25,602 nt of DNA from Gammaproteobacteria bacterium. GTDB taxonomy: Bacteria > Pseudomonadota > Gammaproteobacteria > J044. Under the pieces are notes generated by a model. The model did not search any database. It saw nothing but the letters and a program-made list of their open reading frames with translations, and was not told the DNA's origin. The stretch is from contig RFHG01000290.1 in assembly GCA_003696465.1 (NCBI GenBank), forward strand, positions 1 to 25,602. Reading direction: 5' to 3'. Within the stretch, counting starts at the first letter, position 1. Each line of letters begins with the position of its first letter. Position numbers and translations under genes: made by a program. Below, piece by piece: positions 1-7,167 of this stretch.

Positions 1-235
1 CGCCCACACACCCCCGCGGCAGATGGCGAAAGGCCTCGCGCACCGGGCCATGCGGCTGCTCCCTGGCCACCCCGTCCACCCGGGGCAGCTGCTCGAACCA
101 GCTGCGCCACTCGGGTGGCACCTGGTTCGGGTCTTCGAGGTAGCGTTCGTAGAGGGATTCGAGCCACAGGGCGTTGTCGCCTTCCAGCAGGGAGGCGCGC
201 CACTGGGCCTGCATGTCATCCGTTATCCGGTTCAT
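1..235 (-). CDS. sucA: 2-oxoglutarate dehydrogenase E1 component, N-terminal fragment (runs off the window)
   Basis: Only the first 78 codons are present; the frame is open to the window edge. The protein is the thiamine-diphosphate E1 subunit of the 2-oxoglutarate dehydrogenase complex of the TCA cycle. The visible part matches the family's N-terminal region, which contacts the E2 core: a Trp-containing start, then LEGDNALWLESLYERYLEDP, then PPEWRSWFEQLP, the pattern of E. coli SucA. The reading frame was worked out directly from the bases. Two starts are possible: ATG at 235, overlapping the upstream gene by 20 nt, or ATG at 214, one base after that gene's TGA and with a weak GGA upstream. 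The catalytic domains lie outside the window, so identity rests on the N-terminal signature alone. It is co-directional with the Mut7-C gene and gpsA. Confidence 0.8.
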   Translation of the reverse strand, partial: MNRITDDMQAQWRASLLEGDNALWLESLYERYLEDPNQVPPEWRSWFEQLPRVDGVAREQPHGPVREAFRHLPRGCVG

Positions 236-806
236 CCTCGGCGTTGTGCGTTCCCTTTTGTGCGGAAACGCCCGCTCCTTGATCAGGGGTTCCCATATCT
301 TCTAGTCCATTGCGGCCCGCCACACCAGCCCAGTCCCGCAGACGGCGCATCATGCGTCGCACGTGACTGCCGGCCCAGTATGGCCTGCCGCAGGAAGGAC
401 AATACCACAATGGTTCGTCCTCCCGCAGGGCAAAGGGCAGGGATTTTCGCAAGGAGCAAGGTGCCGGGCGAATCGGCACGTTGCAGCGCAGGCAGCGACT
501 CATGGGGCGATACAGCCAGTCGATGCCAAGACGCATGGCGAGCTCGCGCGCCTGCGCCTCCAGCGTGTCGCCCTCCACCAGCAGCACCCGGGCACCGCTT
601 CGACGGGCCTGCCCGGCCAGCGCACGGTCGCGGGTCAGCAGCAGGCGGTCATCGGCCCGTGCGGCCTCCAGCACCCGGGCATCATCGGTCCCCGGGGCGG
701 CCTGCGTACAGTCCAGCCCTGCCGCCCGCAGCCAGCGGCAGAGCCCGGCCAGCATCTCGTCAGCATGCAGCCGCGGCGCCATCATGCCACGAGGGCCGGG
801 GCACAT
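216..806 (-). CDS. Mut7-C (PIN-like) domain protein with C-terminal zinc ribbon
   Basis: A 196-residue protein of the Mut7-C/DUF82 type. The N-terminal two thirds resemble a PIN-fold nuclease: acidic residues occur at Asp16 (HADEMLAGL), Asp41/42 and Asp60 (LLTRDRAL), spaced as expected for metal-binding carboxylates. The C-terminal third carries a zinc-ribbon pattern, Cys105-x2-Cys108 and Cys136-x2-Cys139, followed by a basic WAGSHVRRMMRRL segment. The family is predicted to be an RNase, but its substrate in bacteria is not established, so no specific reaction is assigned. The start is uncertain: ATG at 806, or either of two adjacent downstream ATGs (MMAPRLHADEM), all lacking a strong ribosome-binding site. 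It lies between gpsA and sucA on the same strand, six bases after gpsA. Confidence 0.75.
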   Translation of the reverse strand: MCPGPRGMMAPRLHADEMLAGLCRWLRAAGLDCTQAAPGTDDARVLEAARADDRLLLTRDRALAGQARRSGARVLLVEGDTLEAQARELAMRLGIDWLYRPMSRCLRCNVPIRPAPCSLRKSLPFALREDEPLWYCPSCGRPYWAGSHVRRMMRRLRDWAGVAGRNGLEDMGTPDQGAGVSAQKGTHNAEDEPDNG

Positions 807-812
807 GCGGCT

Positions 813-1829
813 TCATGCGCCCACGCCCTCCTCGCGCAGATCGCGGCCCAGCAGCTCGCTCACGGCGATGGATGGCACCTTGCCATGGTGCAGGATGGCA
901 TCCACCTGCTGACAGATCGGCATCTCCACGCCCTGCTGCCGGGCCACCTGGCTGACCACACGGGCCGTCACCATGCCCTCGACGGTGGCATTGACCTCGC
1001 GCAGGGCCTCCTCCAGGGTCGCGCCTCGCCCCAGCGCCATGCCCAGGCGCCGGTTGCGCGACTGGTCGTCGGTACAGGTGAGGACCAGATCGCCCATCCC
1101 GGACAGCCCCATCAGGGTCTCGCTGCGCGCACCGAGGCGGATGCCGAGGCGCATGATCTCGGCCAGGCCACGGGTGATCAGGGCGGCGCGCGCATTGGCG
1201 CCGAAGCCGAGGCCATCGGAGATGCCGGTGGCAATGGCCAGCACGTTCTTGAGCGCGCCACCGACCTCGACGCCGATGACGTCGTCACTCAGATAGCAGC
1301 GAAAGGTATCCCCGTGCAGCCAGCCGGCCGCCTGGCGGCGAAAGTCGGCGTCACGGCTGGCCACGGTGACGGCGGTGGGCAGGCCACGGGCCACCTCGGC
1401 AGCGAAGGAGGGGCCGGAGACCACGGCCGTGGGCACGCCTCCCGGGAGGATCTCTTCGGCCACCTCGTGCAGCAGCCGGCCACTGCCGGTTTCCAGTCCC
1501 TTGGTGGCCCACAGCAGACGGGCCGCATCCGTGTTCATGGCCGGGGCGAGTCGTGTCAGGGTATCGCGAAAGCCTTCGCTGGGAACTGCGACCAGGAGCT
1601 GCCGGGTGCGCGCAAGCAGGCGCTCGAGCTCCGGTTCGGCCTCGAGCCCTTCCGGAAAGGGAATGCCCGGCAGGTAACGGGGGTTTTCGCGCTGCTGGCG
1701 CATGGCCTCCAGCTCTTCGCGCTCTCGCCCCCACAGAAGCACACTGTGGCCGTTGCGCGCGAGCTGCATGGCCAGCGCGGTGCCCCAGGCCCCCGCACCG
1801 ATGACGCCAATGGTCTCGCCGCCGGACAC
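813..1829 (-). CDS. gpsA: Glycerol-3-phosphate dehydrogenase [NAD(P)+]
   Basis: Reduces dihydroxyacetone phosphate to sn-glycerol 3-phosphate in the cytoplasm, supplying the backbone for phospholipids. The 338-residue length is normal for GpsA. The Rossmann dinucleotide motif GAGAWGTALA lies at about residues 11-20. The motif GGALKNVLAIATGISDGL, containing the catalytic lysine, and the C-terminal LSGMGDLVLTCTDDQSRNR substrate region are intact. The start is a GTG at 1829, four bases after the secB stop; no in-frame ATG exists before the Rossmann motif, so GTG is favoured. The order secB-gpsA is conserved in enterobacteria and other gammaproteobacteria, and tight spacing here suggests cotranscription with secB, grxC and the rhodanese gene. 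Confidence 0.97.
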   Translation of the reverse strand: MSGGETIGVIGAGAWGTALAMQLARNGHSVLLWGREREELEAMRQQRENPRYLPGIPFPEGLEAEPELERLLARTRQLLVAVPSEGFRDTLTRLAPAMNTDAARLLWATKGLETGSGRLLHEVAEEILPGGVPTAVVSGPSFAAEVARGLPTAVTVASRDADFRRQAAGWLHGDTFRCYLSDDVIGVEVGGALKNVLAIATGISDGLGFGANARAALITRGLAEIMRLGIRLGARSETLMGLSGMGDLVLTCTDDQSRNRRLGMALGRGATLEEALREVNATVEGMVTARVVSQVARQQGVEMPICQQVDAILHHGKVPSIAVSELLGRDLREEGVGA

Positions 1830-1833
1830 GGGC

Positions 1834-2373
1834 TCAGTGTGTCATCTGGCCTTCGCCGGCAGCGCCGTCGGGCTGCGGGGCCTCACCCTGCTCCGCCTGC
1901 TGGCGCATCTGCTCCAGATGCTGCGCATACAGGGCATCGAAGTTGACCGGAGCCAGGGCCATTTCCGGGAAGCCACCCTTGGTGACCAGGCTGGAGATGG
2001 CCTCGCGGGCATAGGGGAACAGCAGATTGGGGCAGTAGCTGCCCAGCAGGTGGCCGAGGTGGTCGGGGGCAAAACCGGCGGCGCCGAATACGCCCGCCTG
2101 CTTGATCTCCACGAGGTAGGCCGTGCGCTCGCCGATTTTCGTGGTCACGGTCAGGGTCAGTTCCACCTCGTAGATGTTTTCGTCGATGGCGCGGCTGGCG
2201 GTATTCAGGTCCACATGGGTCTGCGGCGACCATTCCTGGGTGAAGATGTCGGGGGCATTGGGCGACTCGAAGGACGCATCCTTGAGATAGATCTTGTGGA
2301 TCACGAACTCCTGCTGCGGGGCCTCGTCCCCCGCTGCCGCACCATTGCCCTGGGTGCCGTTTTCGTTGCTCAT
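1834..2373 (-). CDS. secB: Protein-export chaperone SecB
   Basis: A cytoplasmic tetrameric chaperone that keeps precursor proteins unfolded and hands them to SecA for export through SecYEG. The 179-residue product has the family core: FVIHKIYLKDASFESPNAP near the N-terminus, the central VELTLTVTTKIG strand, and LLFPYAREAISSLVTKGGFPEMALAPVNFDALY in the C-terminal half. A Gly/Ala/Asn-rich N-terminal leader and an acidic C-terminal tail flank it, which is usual. The start is ATG at 2373, preceded by GGAAG and overlapping the grxC stop by one base (TGATG), implying translational coupling. The reading frame is open further upstream, but that part overlaps grxC and is not SecB-like. Confidence 0.97.
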   Translation of the reverse strand: MSNENGTQGNGAAAGDEAPQQEFVIHKIYLKDASFESPNAPDIFTQEWSPQTHVDLNTASRAIDENIYEVELTLTVTTKIGERTAYLVEIKQAGVFGAAGFAPDHLGHLLGSYCPNLLFPYAREAISSLVTKGGFPEMALAPVNFDALYAQHLEQMRQQAEQGEAPQPDGAAGEGQMTH

Positions 2374-2663
2374 CAGTGCGCTTCCTGTTCCAGTGTGGTA
2401 ACGCTGCCCTCGAGCAGCGGGTCGAGCCGCCCCTGACGATCGAGCGCGGCCATGTCGTCGTAGCCGCCGATGTGGAGATCGCCGATGAAGATCTGCGGCA
2501 CCGAGGTACGGCCGCTGCGCGATTCCATCTCGGGGCAACGGTCGGGATCAAGGTCCACGCGGATGTCCTCGTAGTCCACACCCTTGGCATCCAGCAGGCG
2601 CCGGGCCCAGATGCAGTAGGGGCAGAATCCGGTGGTGTAGATGACGACTCTGGGTTTGTCCAT
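2373..2663 (-). CDS. grxC: Glutaredoxin 3
   Basis: A 96-residue dithiol glutaredoxin, a glutathione-dependent reductant of protein disulfides and mixed disulfides in the cytoplasm. The active site is CPYC at residues 14-17. The cis-proline motif TSVPQIFIGDLHIGGYDDM at about 53-71 provides the glutathione-binding TVP-like and GGxDD elements. The start at 2663 gives the standard MDKPRVVIYTTGFCPYC beginning. It stands between the rhodanese gene and secB, the same order as yibN-grxC-secB of E. coli, and its stop codon overlaps the secB start by one base. A link with the neighbouring sulfurtransferase in thiol or persulfide handling is plausible but inferred. Confidence 0.95.
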   Translation of the reverse strand: MDKPRVVIYTTGFCPYCIWARRLLDAKGVDYEDIRVDLDPDRCPEMESRSGRTSVPQIFIGDLHIGGYDDMAALDRQGRLDPLLEGSVTTLEQEAH

Positions 2664-2677
2664 GTGCGTAGTGTTTC

Positions 2678-3103
2678 CTACTTCTTCACCAGTGGGAGGT
2701 TCTCGTTCTGCCATGCCAGCACCCCGCCCTTGAGGTTGTGCACGTGCTGGAAGCCGGCCTTGCACAGGATGTCGCTGGCCTGGGCCGAACGGTTGCCGCT
2801 GCGGCAATAGACGATCACATCGCGATCCTTCCATTGTTCCAGCTCCTGCATGCGCTGGCGCAGGGCCCCGAGCGGGATGTGGCGTGCGCCCTTGATACGG
2901 CCCTCGGCCACTTCGTTGGCCTCGCGCACGTCGAGCAGCAGCGGCTCCTCGTGATTGATCAGCAGCACCGCCTGCTGGGGGGCGACCTCGTCCCAGCACC
3001 GGGTCAGACGCCGGAACTCGCCGTACAACAGCAGGCCAAGCACGGCGACAAAGGAAAGAATCAGGATCGGGTGGCGGCCGACAAACTCGATGATCTGCTC
3101 CAT
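2678..3103 (-). CDS. Membrane-anchored rhodanese-like sulfurtransferase (YibN type)
   Basis: A 141-residue protein with one N-terminal membrane helix (HPILILSFVAVLGLLLYGEF, about residues 11-30) followed by a single cytoplasmic rhodanese domain (about 40-138). The active-site loop is CRSGNR with nucleophilic Cys100, and the DVREANE motif at 58-64 is typical. Rhodaneses carry sulfane sulfur as a cysteine persulfide; the physiological acceptor of this subgroup is not established. It corresponds in position and architecture to E. coli YibN, upstream of grxC and secB (14 nt from grxC). A two-cysteine ArsR regulator lies 110 bp upstream on the same strand, a context suggesting control by sulfide or persulfide. 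Confidence 0.9.
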   Translation of the reverse strand: MEQIIEFVGRHPILILSFVAVLGLLLYGEFRRLTRCWDEVAPQQAVLLINHEEPLLLDVREANEVAEGRIKGARHIPLGALRQRMQELEQWKDRDVIVYCRSGNRSAQASDILCKAGFQHVHNLKGGVLAWQNENLPLVKK

Positions 3104-3162
3104 GAGCGTTCAATGGGTCCCACTGCTGGGCTGCAACGGCAGCCGTGGATCGGAAGGCGCAC

Positions 3163-3191
3163 AGGATAGCAAAGCGCCGCCCTCGGTAACA
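3163..3191 (-). promoter_or_regulatory. Weak candidate promoter for the rhodanese-grxC-secB genes
   Basis: The 110-bp gap between the ArsR gene and the rhodanese gene contains, on the minus strand, a TATCCT hexamer (3168-3163) with only poor -35 candidates around TGTTAC 17 bases upstream. Transcription could equally read through from the ArsR gene, since no convincing terminator separates them. This is a low-confidence call, made to record what the gap contains. Confidence 0.2.
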
Positions 3192-3213
3192 GCACGCAGC
3201 GTGCCTGCAGCAG

Positions 3214-3546
3214 TCAGCCCTTCTGGCAGAAGACCTCCTGCATCATGCCGATCAGGCGCAGGGTGCGCGCGTCGCCCACGCGGTAGAAGACGCGGTTGGC
3301 ATCCTTGCGCGAGGCAAGAATCCCCTTGTCGCGCAGAATGGCCAGATGCTGGGAGATGTTGCTCTGTGAAGTGCCCACGCTCTCGACGATGTCCTGCACG
3401 CTCACCTCGCGATCACCCAGGGTGCAGAGGATCTTGAGCCGCAGGGGATGCGACATGGCCTTCAGCGAGCGCGAGGCACGCTCGATATCCTCCTCGCGGG
3501 TGAGGAGCTGGGGCGGCAGATCGCCATCGATCTTGAATTCGGACAT
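3214..3546 (-). CDS. ArsR-family regulator with SqrR/BigR/YgaV-like cysteine pair
   Basis: A 110-residue winged-helix repressor. The HTH spans roughly residues 48-76 (VSVQDIVESVGTSQSNISQHL) and the wing is DANRVFYRVGD (82-92). It lacks the ELCVCDL metal site of classic arsenic sensors. It has exactly two cysteines, Cys41 (LKILCTLGD) and Cys107 (EVFCQKG). These correspond in position to the redox cysteines of SqrR, and E. coli YgaV has the same LILC...VYC arrangement; in those proteins sulfane sulfur forms a polysulfide link that releases DNA. A persulfide or redox-sensing role is therefore likely but inferred. The start ATG at 3546 is preceded by AGAGG; a longer frame upstream runs through the promoter region and is rejected. 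It is divergent from envC and upstream of a rhodanese gene. Confidence 0.88.
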   Translation of the reverse strand: MSEFKIDGDLPPQLLTREEDIERASRSLKAMSHPLRLKILCTLGDREVSVQDIVESVGTSQSNISQHLAILRDKGILASRKDANRVFYRVGDARTLRLIGMMQEVFCQKG

Positions 3547-3585
3547 GAGACGCGGATCCTCTGTGGGCCTTAATATCAGCAATAC

Positions 3586-3598
3586 ATTATACAATAAT
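3586..3598. promoter_or_regulatory. AT-rich divergent promoter region with candidate ArsR operator
   Basis: The gap between the ArsR gene and envC is markedly AT-rich for this genome at about 3570-3610. On the minus strand there is a perfect TATAAT -10 (3591-3586) with only weak -35 matches, giving a leader of about 33 nt before the ArsR start. The same bases form a short inverted repeat, ATTAT-ACA-ATAAT (3586-3598), which would let a bound repressor occlude the -10. The published SqrR operator pattern as I recall it (ATTC-N8-GAAT) is not complete here; only half-sites occur. The promoter is moderately supported and the operator is tentative. Confidence 0.45.
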
Positions 3599-3661
3599 AG
3601 TACTGAATTGAAGCCCTTTCGGTGCCGCCGGTCACATGTCGCGGCCGGTTCGTTTGTCCGC

Positions 3662-4864
3662 ATGCGTCGCTTGCCACATAATCGCCGCATGCCCGCTCAA
3701 CTGCTGCCCATCCTGTTGCTGCTGCTGATGCTGCCCCTGGCAGGGACGGCCGACCAGCGCCCGCAGACCAGCGAGGAGGCGCGCCAGCGGCTCAGCCAGG
3801 TGCAGGCCCAGATGCGCGAACTGCGCGCCCTGCTGGAGAAAAAGCGTGGAGAGCAGGGCCGTCTGCAGGCGGAACTGCGCCGGCAGGACCGCCGCATTGC
3901 CTCGCTCAGCCGCGAGCTGCGCGATATCGATCGCTCACTTGCACGGCTGTCCCGTACCCTGCAGCGCAAGCGCCGCGAGCGCCGCGACCAGCTCGCCGTG
4001 CTCGAGCGTCATCGCCAGGCGCTGGCCGACCTGCTGCGCACCGCACACCGCATGGGCAATCAGGAGGGGCTGGAGCTGCTGTTCAACCAGGAAGACCCGT
4101 CGCGTCTCGGCCGCATGCTGGCCTACTATCGCTACTTCAACGAGGCACGGCTTGCCCGTATCCACGCCATCAACGAGGCCCTGGCCGACCTGCGTGCCAT
4201 CGAGGCCGAGATCGGCCGCAAGCAGGAGGCCCTCCGGGCCCGGCGCGAGGAGCGAAAGGCCGCGCTCGACCGGCTCAAGCAGGCACGTGCCGACCGCCAG
4301 AAGACACTCAAGGCCCTGACCCGGGAGATACGCCGCCACGGCCAGACCCTGGAACACCTTGCCGAGGACGAGGAACAGCTGCAGGAACTGATCGCCTCCA
4401 TCAACGAGGCCCTGGCCGATATTCCGCCGATGATCGGTCAGCAGGACCCGTTCCCGCGCCTGCGCGGCCGGCTGCGGCTGCCGGTCCAGGGCCAGGTCCT
4501 GGCCCGCTACGGCGACCGGCGCAAGGGCACCCGCGGGCAGATGCGCTGGAAGGGGCTGGTCATCAAGGCCCCGCGTGGCCGTGCCGTCCAGTCCGTGGCG
4601 CGTGGCCGGGTCGCCTTTGCCGACTGGATGCGCGGGCTGGGCCTGCTGGTCATCGTCGACCATGGCGACGGCTTCCTCAGCCTGTACGGCCACAACGAGG
4701 CCCTGTTCGTGGAACCCGGTGACTGGATCGAGGCCGGCGACGTCATTGCCACCATTGGCGACAGTGGCGACGCCCCAAGGCCCGAGCTCTATTTCGAGTT
4801 GCGCCGCGCCGGCAAGCCCATCGATCCTGCCCCCTGGTTCGGCCGCAATCTCGCCCGGCGATAG
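3662..4864 (+). CDS. envC: Murein hydrolase activator EnvC (degenerate LytM/M23 domain)
   Basis: A periplasmic protein that, under FtsEX control, activates the amidases splitting septal peptidoglycan. From ATG 3662 it has 400 residues: a signal peptide (basic MRRLPHNRR, then a Leu-rich core to about residue 29), a long Arg/Glu/Gln-rich coiled coil (about 38-255), and a C-terminal LytM domain (about 270-395). The LytM domain is catalytically dead. Where active M23 enzymes have HxxxD, it reads WKGLVIKAPRG, and VDHGDGFLSLYGHNEAL closely follows E. coli EnvC. The alternative start at 3689 would lack the positive n-region, so 3662 is preferred, although neither has a good ribosome-binding site. 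It is followed by ctpA and a yibQ-like gene. The upstream in-frame extension overlaps the ArsR gene and is rejected. Confidence 0.93.
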   Translation: MRRLPHNRRMPAQLLPILLLLLMLPLAGTADQRPQTSEEARQRLSQVQAQMRELRALLEKKRGEQGRLQAELRRQDRRIASLSRELRDIDRSLARLSRTLQRKRRERRDQLAVLERHRQALADLLRTAHRMGNQEGLELLFNQEDPSRLGRMLAYYRYFNEARLARIHAINEALADLRAIEAEIGRKQEALRARREERKAALDRLKQARADRQKTLKALTREIRRHGQTLEHLAEDEEQLQELIASINEALADIPPMIGQQDPFPRLRGRLRLPVQGQVLARYGDRRKGTRGQMRWKGLVIKAPRGRAVQSVARGRVAFADWMRGLGLLVIVDHGDGFLSLYGHNEALFVEPGDWIEAGDVIATIGDSGDAPRPELYFELRRAGKPIDPAPWFGRNLARR

Positions 4865-4966
4865 CTGCAAGGCCCGGGCTGGACACCGCCCCGCCCGAGG
4901 TCACATAATCGACATAACCCGTACGGGGCGGGACCGCCCCGGCAATCCTTCGGAGAAGCCTTGCCC

Positions 4967-6286
4967 ATGAATCGACGCACTCCCATCGGAATCGGACTCC
5001 TGGCCGGCCTGCTTTTGGGCCTGGGCCTCACCACCGGCATGACCGTCTTTGCCGACAAGAAAGCCGCCGCAACCGGCAGCAGCCTCCCGCTCGAGGAGCT
5101 GCGGACCTTCACCGATGTCTATGTGCGCATCAAGAACGACTATGTCGAGCCGGTCACCGACAAGAAGCTGCTCGAGGAGGCCATCCGCGGCATGCTGGCA
5201 GGGCTCGACCCGCATTCGGCCTATCTCGACCCGGAAGAATTCAAGGAGCTGCAGATCGGTACCACCGGCGAGTTCGGCGGCCTGGGTATCGAGGTCGGCA
5301 TGGAAGACGGTTTCGTCAAGGTCATCGCTCCGATCGACGACACCCCGGCCCAGCGCGCGGGCATCAAGGCCGGTGATCTCATCGTCCGCATCGACGACAA
5401 GCCGGTCAAGGGCATGACGCTGAACGAGGCGGTCAAGCTGATGCGCGGCAAGAAGGGCACACCCATTACGCTCACCATCGTGCGCGAGGGCGAGGAAAAA
5501 CCGCTCAAGATCACCATCGTGCGCGACATCATCCGGGTCAAGAGTGTCAAGAGCAGGTTGCTCGACGACGGTTTCGGCTATGTCCGCATCACCAGCTTCC
5601 AGTCCAAGACCACGGCCAACCTGATCGATGCCATCGAAAAGCTGGAGAAGAAAAACAAGGGGCCGCTCAAGGGGCTCATTCTCGACCTGCGCAACAATCC
5701 GGGCGGCGTGCTGACCAGTGCCGTCGGCGTCTCCGACGCCTTCCTCGACAGCGGCCTCATCGTCTATACCGAAGGACGCGTGGCCGACTCCCAGCTGCGC
5801 TACGAGGCCACCCGCGGCGACATCCTCAAGGGCCGGCCCATGGTGGTCCTGGTCAATGGCGGCTCGGCCTCGGCCTCCGAAATCGTGTCCGGCGCCCTGC
5901 AGGACCATCATCGGGCCCTCATTCTGGGGACCCGGACCTTCGGCAAGGGCTCGGTGCAGACCATCCTGCCGCTCAAGAACGGTGCGGCCATCAAGCTCAC
6001 CACGGCTCGCTATTACACCCCTTCCGGCCGTTCCATCCAGGCCGAGGGCATCGAACCCGACATCGAGCTCAAGCCCCTGGCCGTGGAATCGGTCAAGGAT
6101 GATGGCATCGAACCGCTCAAGGAGGCCGATCTGCAGCGCCACCTCGACAACGGCAACGGCCACAAACAGAAAAAGAAGAAGAAGGGTGCCGATGACAAGC
6201 CCGAGGAGCTGGCCAAGCGCGACTACCAGCTCTACGAGGCGCTCAACATCCTCAAGGGACTGAGCCTGCTCGAGGCCAAGCGCTGA
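4967..6286 (+). CDS. ctpA: Carboxy-terminal processing protease (S41 family)
   Basis: A periplasmic serine protease of the CtpA/Prc family that clips the C-terminal ends of substrates, in several bacteria including cell-wall hydrolases. The 439-residue protein has an N-terminal signal or membrane segment (GIGLLAGLLLGLGLTTGM), a PDZ domain (about 95-190; FGGLGIEV, AGIKAGDLIVRIDD) and the S41 catalytic domain (about 200-370). The catalytic Ser302 lies in GGSASASEI and Lys327 in TFGKGSVQ, 25 residues apart as in E. coli Prc, with Gln331 four further on. A lysine-rich tail segment (QKKKKKKG) lies near the end. The ATG at 4967 has GGAGAA nine bases upstream; the in-frame TTG at 4961 is too close to it. 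The envC-ctpA-yibQ order is common in Pseudomonas and relatives and suggests a shared role in septal wall remodelling. Confidence 0.95.
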   Translation: MNRRTPIGIGLLAGLLLGLGLTTGMTVFADKKAAATGSSLPLEELRTFTDVYVRIKNDYVEPVTDKKLLEEAIRGMLAGLDPHSAYLDPEEFKELQIGTTGEFGGLGIEVGMEDGFVKVIAPIDDTPAQRAGIKAGDLIVRIDDKPVKGMTLNEAVKLMRGKKGTPITLTIVREGEEKPLKITIVRDIIRVKSVKSRLLDDGFGYVRITSFQSKTTANLIDAIEKLEKKNKGPLKGLILDLRNNPGGVLTSAVGVSDAFLDSGLIVYTEGRVADSQLRYEATRGDILKGRPMVVLVNGGSASASEIVSGALQDHHRALILGTRTFGKGSVQTILPLKNGAAIKLTTARYYTPSGRSIQAEGIEPDIELKPLAVESVKDDGIEPLKEADLQRHLDNGNGHKQKKKKKGADDKPEELAKRDYQLYEALNILKGLSLLEAKR

Positions 6287-6291
6287 AACCG

Positions 6292-7167
6292 ATGCACGGC
6301 GTACTGCGCACGCTGCTACTCGCGTTGCTGCTGCTCATCACCATGCCAGTGGCCCCGGCTCATGCCGGGCGGGGGCCATTGCTGGCCATCATCATCGATG
6401 ACATCGGTTATCATCAGAACCCTGATCAGGAGGTGGTGGAACTTCCCTACCCGCTGACGCTGGCCTTCCTCCCCCACACCCCCTATGCGCGACCCCTGGC
6501 CGAGCAGGCACATGCACTGGGTCACGAGATCATGCTGCATCTGCCCATGCAGGCCACCAACGGCAAGGCCCTGGGACCCGACGGCATCACCCTGGACATG
6601 ACCGAGCAGGCCTTCACCCGCACCGTCCTCGATGCACTGGCCTCCGTGCCCCATGCACGCGGCATCAACAACCACATGGGCAGCCTCATCACCCGCCATC
6701 CGGGCCACATGACCTGGCTGGCGGAACTGATGCGGCAGAAAGGCGATCTATACTTCATAGACAGTCGCACCACGCGCCACACCGTCGCCCTGCGCATCAT
6801 GCGCGAACAGGGGCTGCCGGCTCTGGCGCGAGATGTTTTCCTGGACAGTGCGCCCCCGCACGATGCCGACTGGGTACGCCATCAGCTGAGACGGGCCGAG
6901 GCCCTGGCCCGGAAACATGGGCATGCCATCGCCATCGGCCATCCCTATGCAGAAACGCTGGCGGCCCTGCGCAGCGAACTGCCGGCCCTCCAGGCACGCG
7001 GCATCCGGCTGGTGCGGGTCTCGCAATTGCTCTCATCAAGCAACGGGAGGTATCCACAATGGCAAGCGTCCTCGTCCCCCTCGCCGAGGGTTGTGAAGAA
7101 CTCGAAGCCGTCACCATCATCGACCTGTTGCGACGCGCCGGCATCGAAGTCGTCACCGCAGGGCTGA
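6292..7167 (+). CDS. Divergent polysaccharide deacetylase family protein (YibQ-like)
   Basis: A 291-residue predicted exported protein. It has a clear signal peptide (TLLLALLLLITMPVAPAHA, cleavage near residue 25) followed by a NodB-like fold of the divergent polysaccharide deacetylase family (former DUF610). Visible family motifs are LAIIIDDIGYH, HEIMLHLPMQ, GINNHMGSLIT, LYFIDSRTT and AIAIGHPYAETL. The Asp-Asp and His positions resemble the metal site of true deacetylases, but activity for this branch is not established. It starts five bases after ctpA. The C-terminus is odd: no stop occurs where the family normally ends, around LVRVSQLL (residues 239-246), and the frame reads on 109 nt into the next gene as a Ser/Pro-rich, out-of-frame tail (residues 256-291). 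Confidence 0.85.
   Translation: MHGVLRTLLLALLLLITMPVAPAHAGRGPLLAIIIDDIGYHQNPDQEVVELPYPLTLAFLPHTPYARPLAEQAHALGHEIMLHLPMQATNGKALGPDGITLDMTEQAFTRTVLDALASVPHARGINNHMGSLITRHPGHMTWLAELMRQKGDLYFIDSRTTRHTVALRIMREQGLPALARDVFLDSAPPHDADWVRHQLRRAEALARKHGHAIAIGHPYAETLAALRSELPALQARGIRLVRVSQLLSSSNGRYPQWQASSSPSPRVVKNSKPSPSSTCCDAPASKSSPQG

Noticed and set aside
363..1946. A 527-codon plus-strand open frame across the Mut7-C gene and gpsA
   Set aside because: Antisense to two recognisable genes; composition typical of a shadow frame.
2374..2538. N-terminal extension of secB
   Set aside because: Overlaps grxC out of frame, Arg-rich and unlike SecB; ATG 2373 has a ribosome-binding site and matches the family start.
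3296..3661. N-terminal extension of envC
   Set aside because: It overlaps the ArsR gene in antisense and would bury the signal peptide inside the protein.
7051..7058. TATCCACA, resembling a DnaA box
   Set aside because: A single near match inside a coding region and ribosome-binding region, with no cluster or AT-rich unwinding element; no origin in this window.
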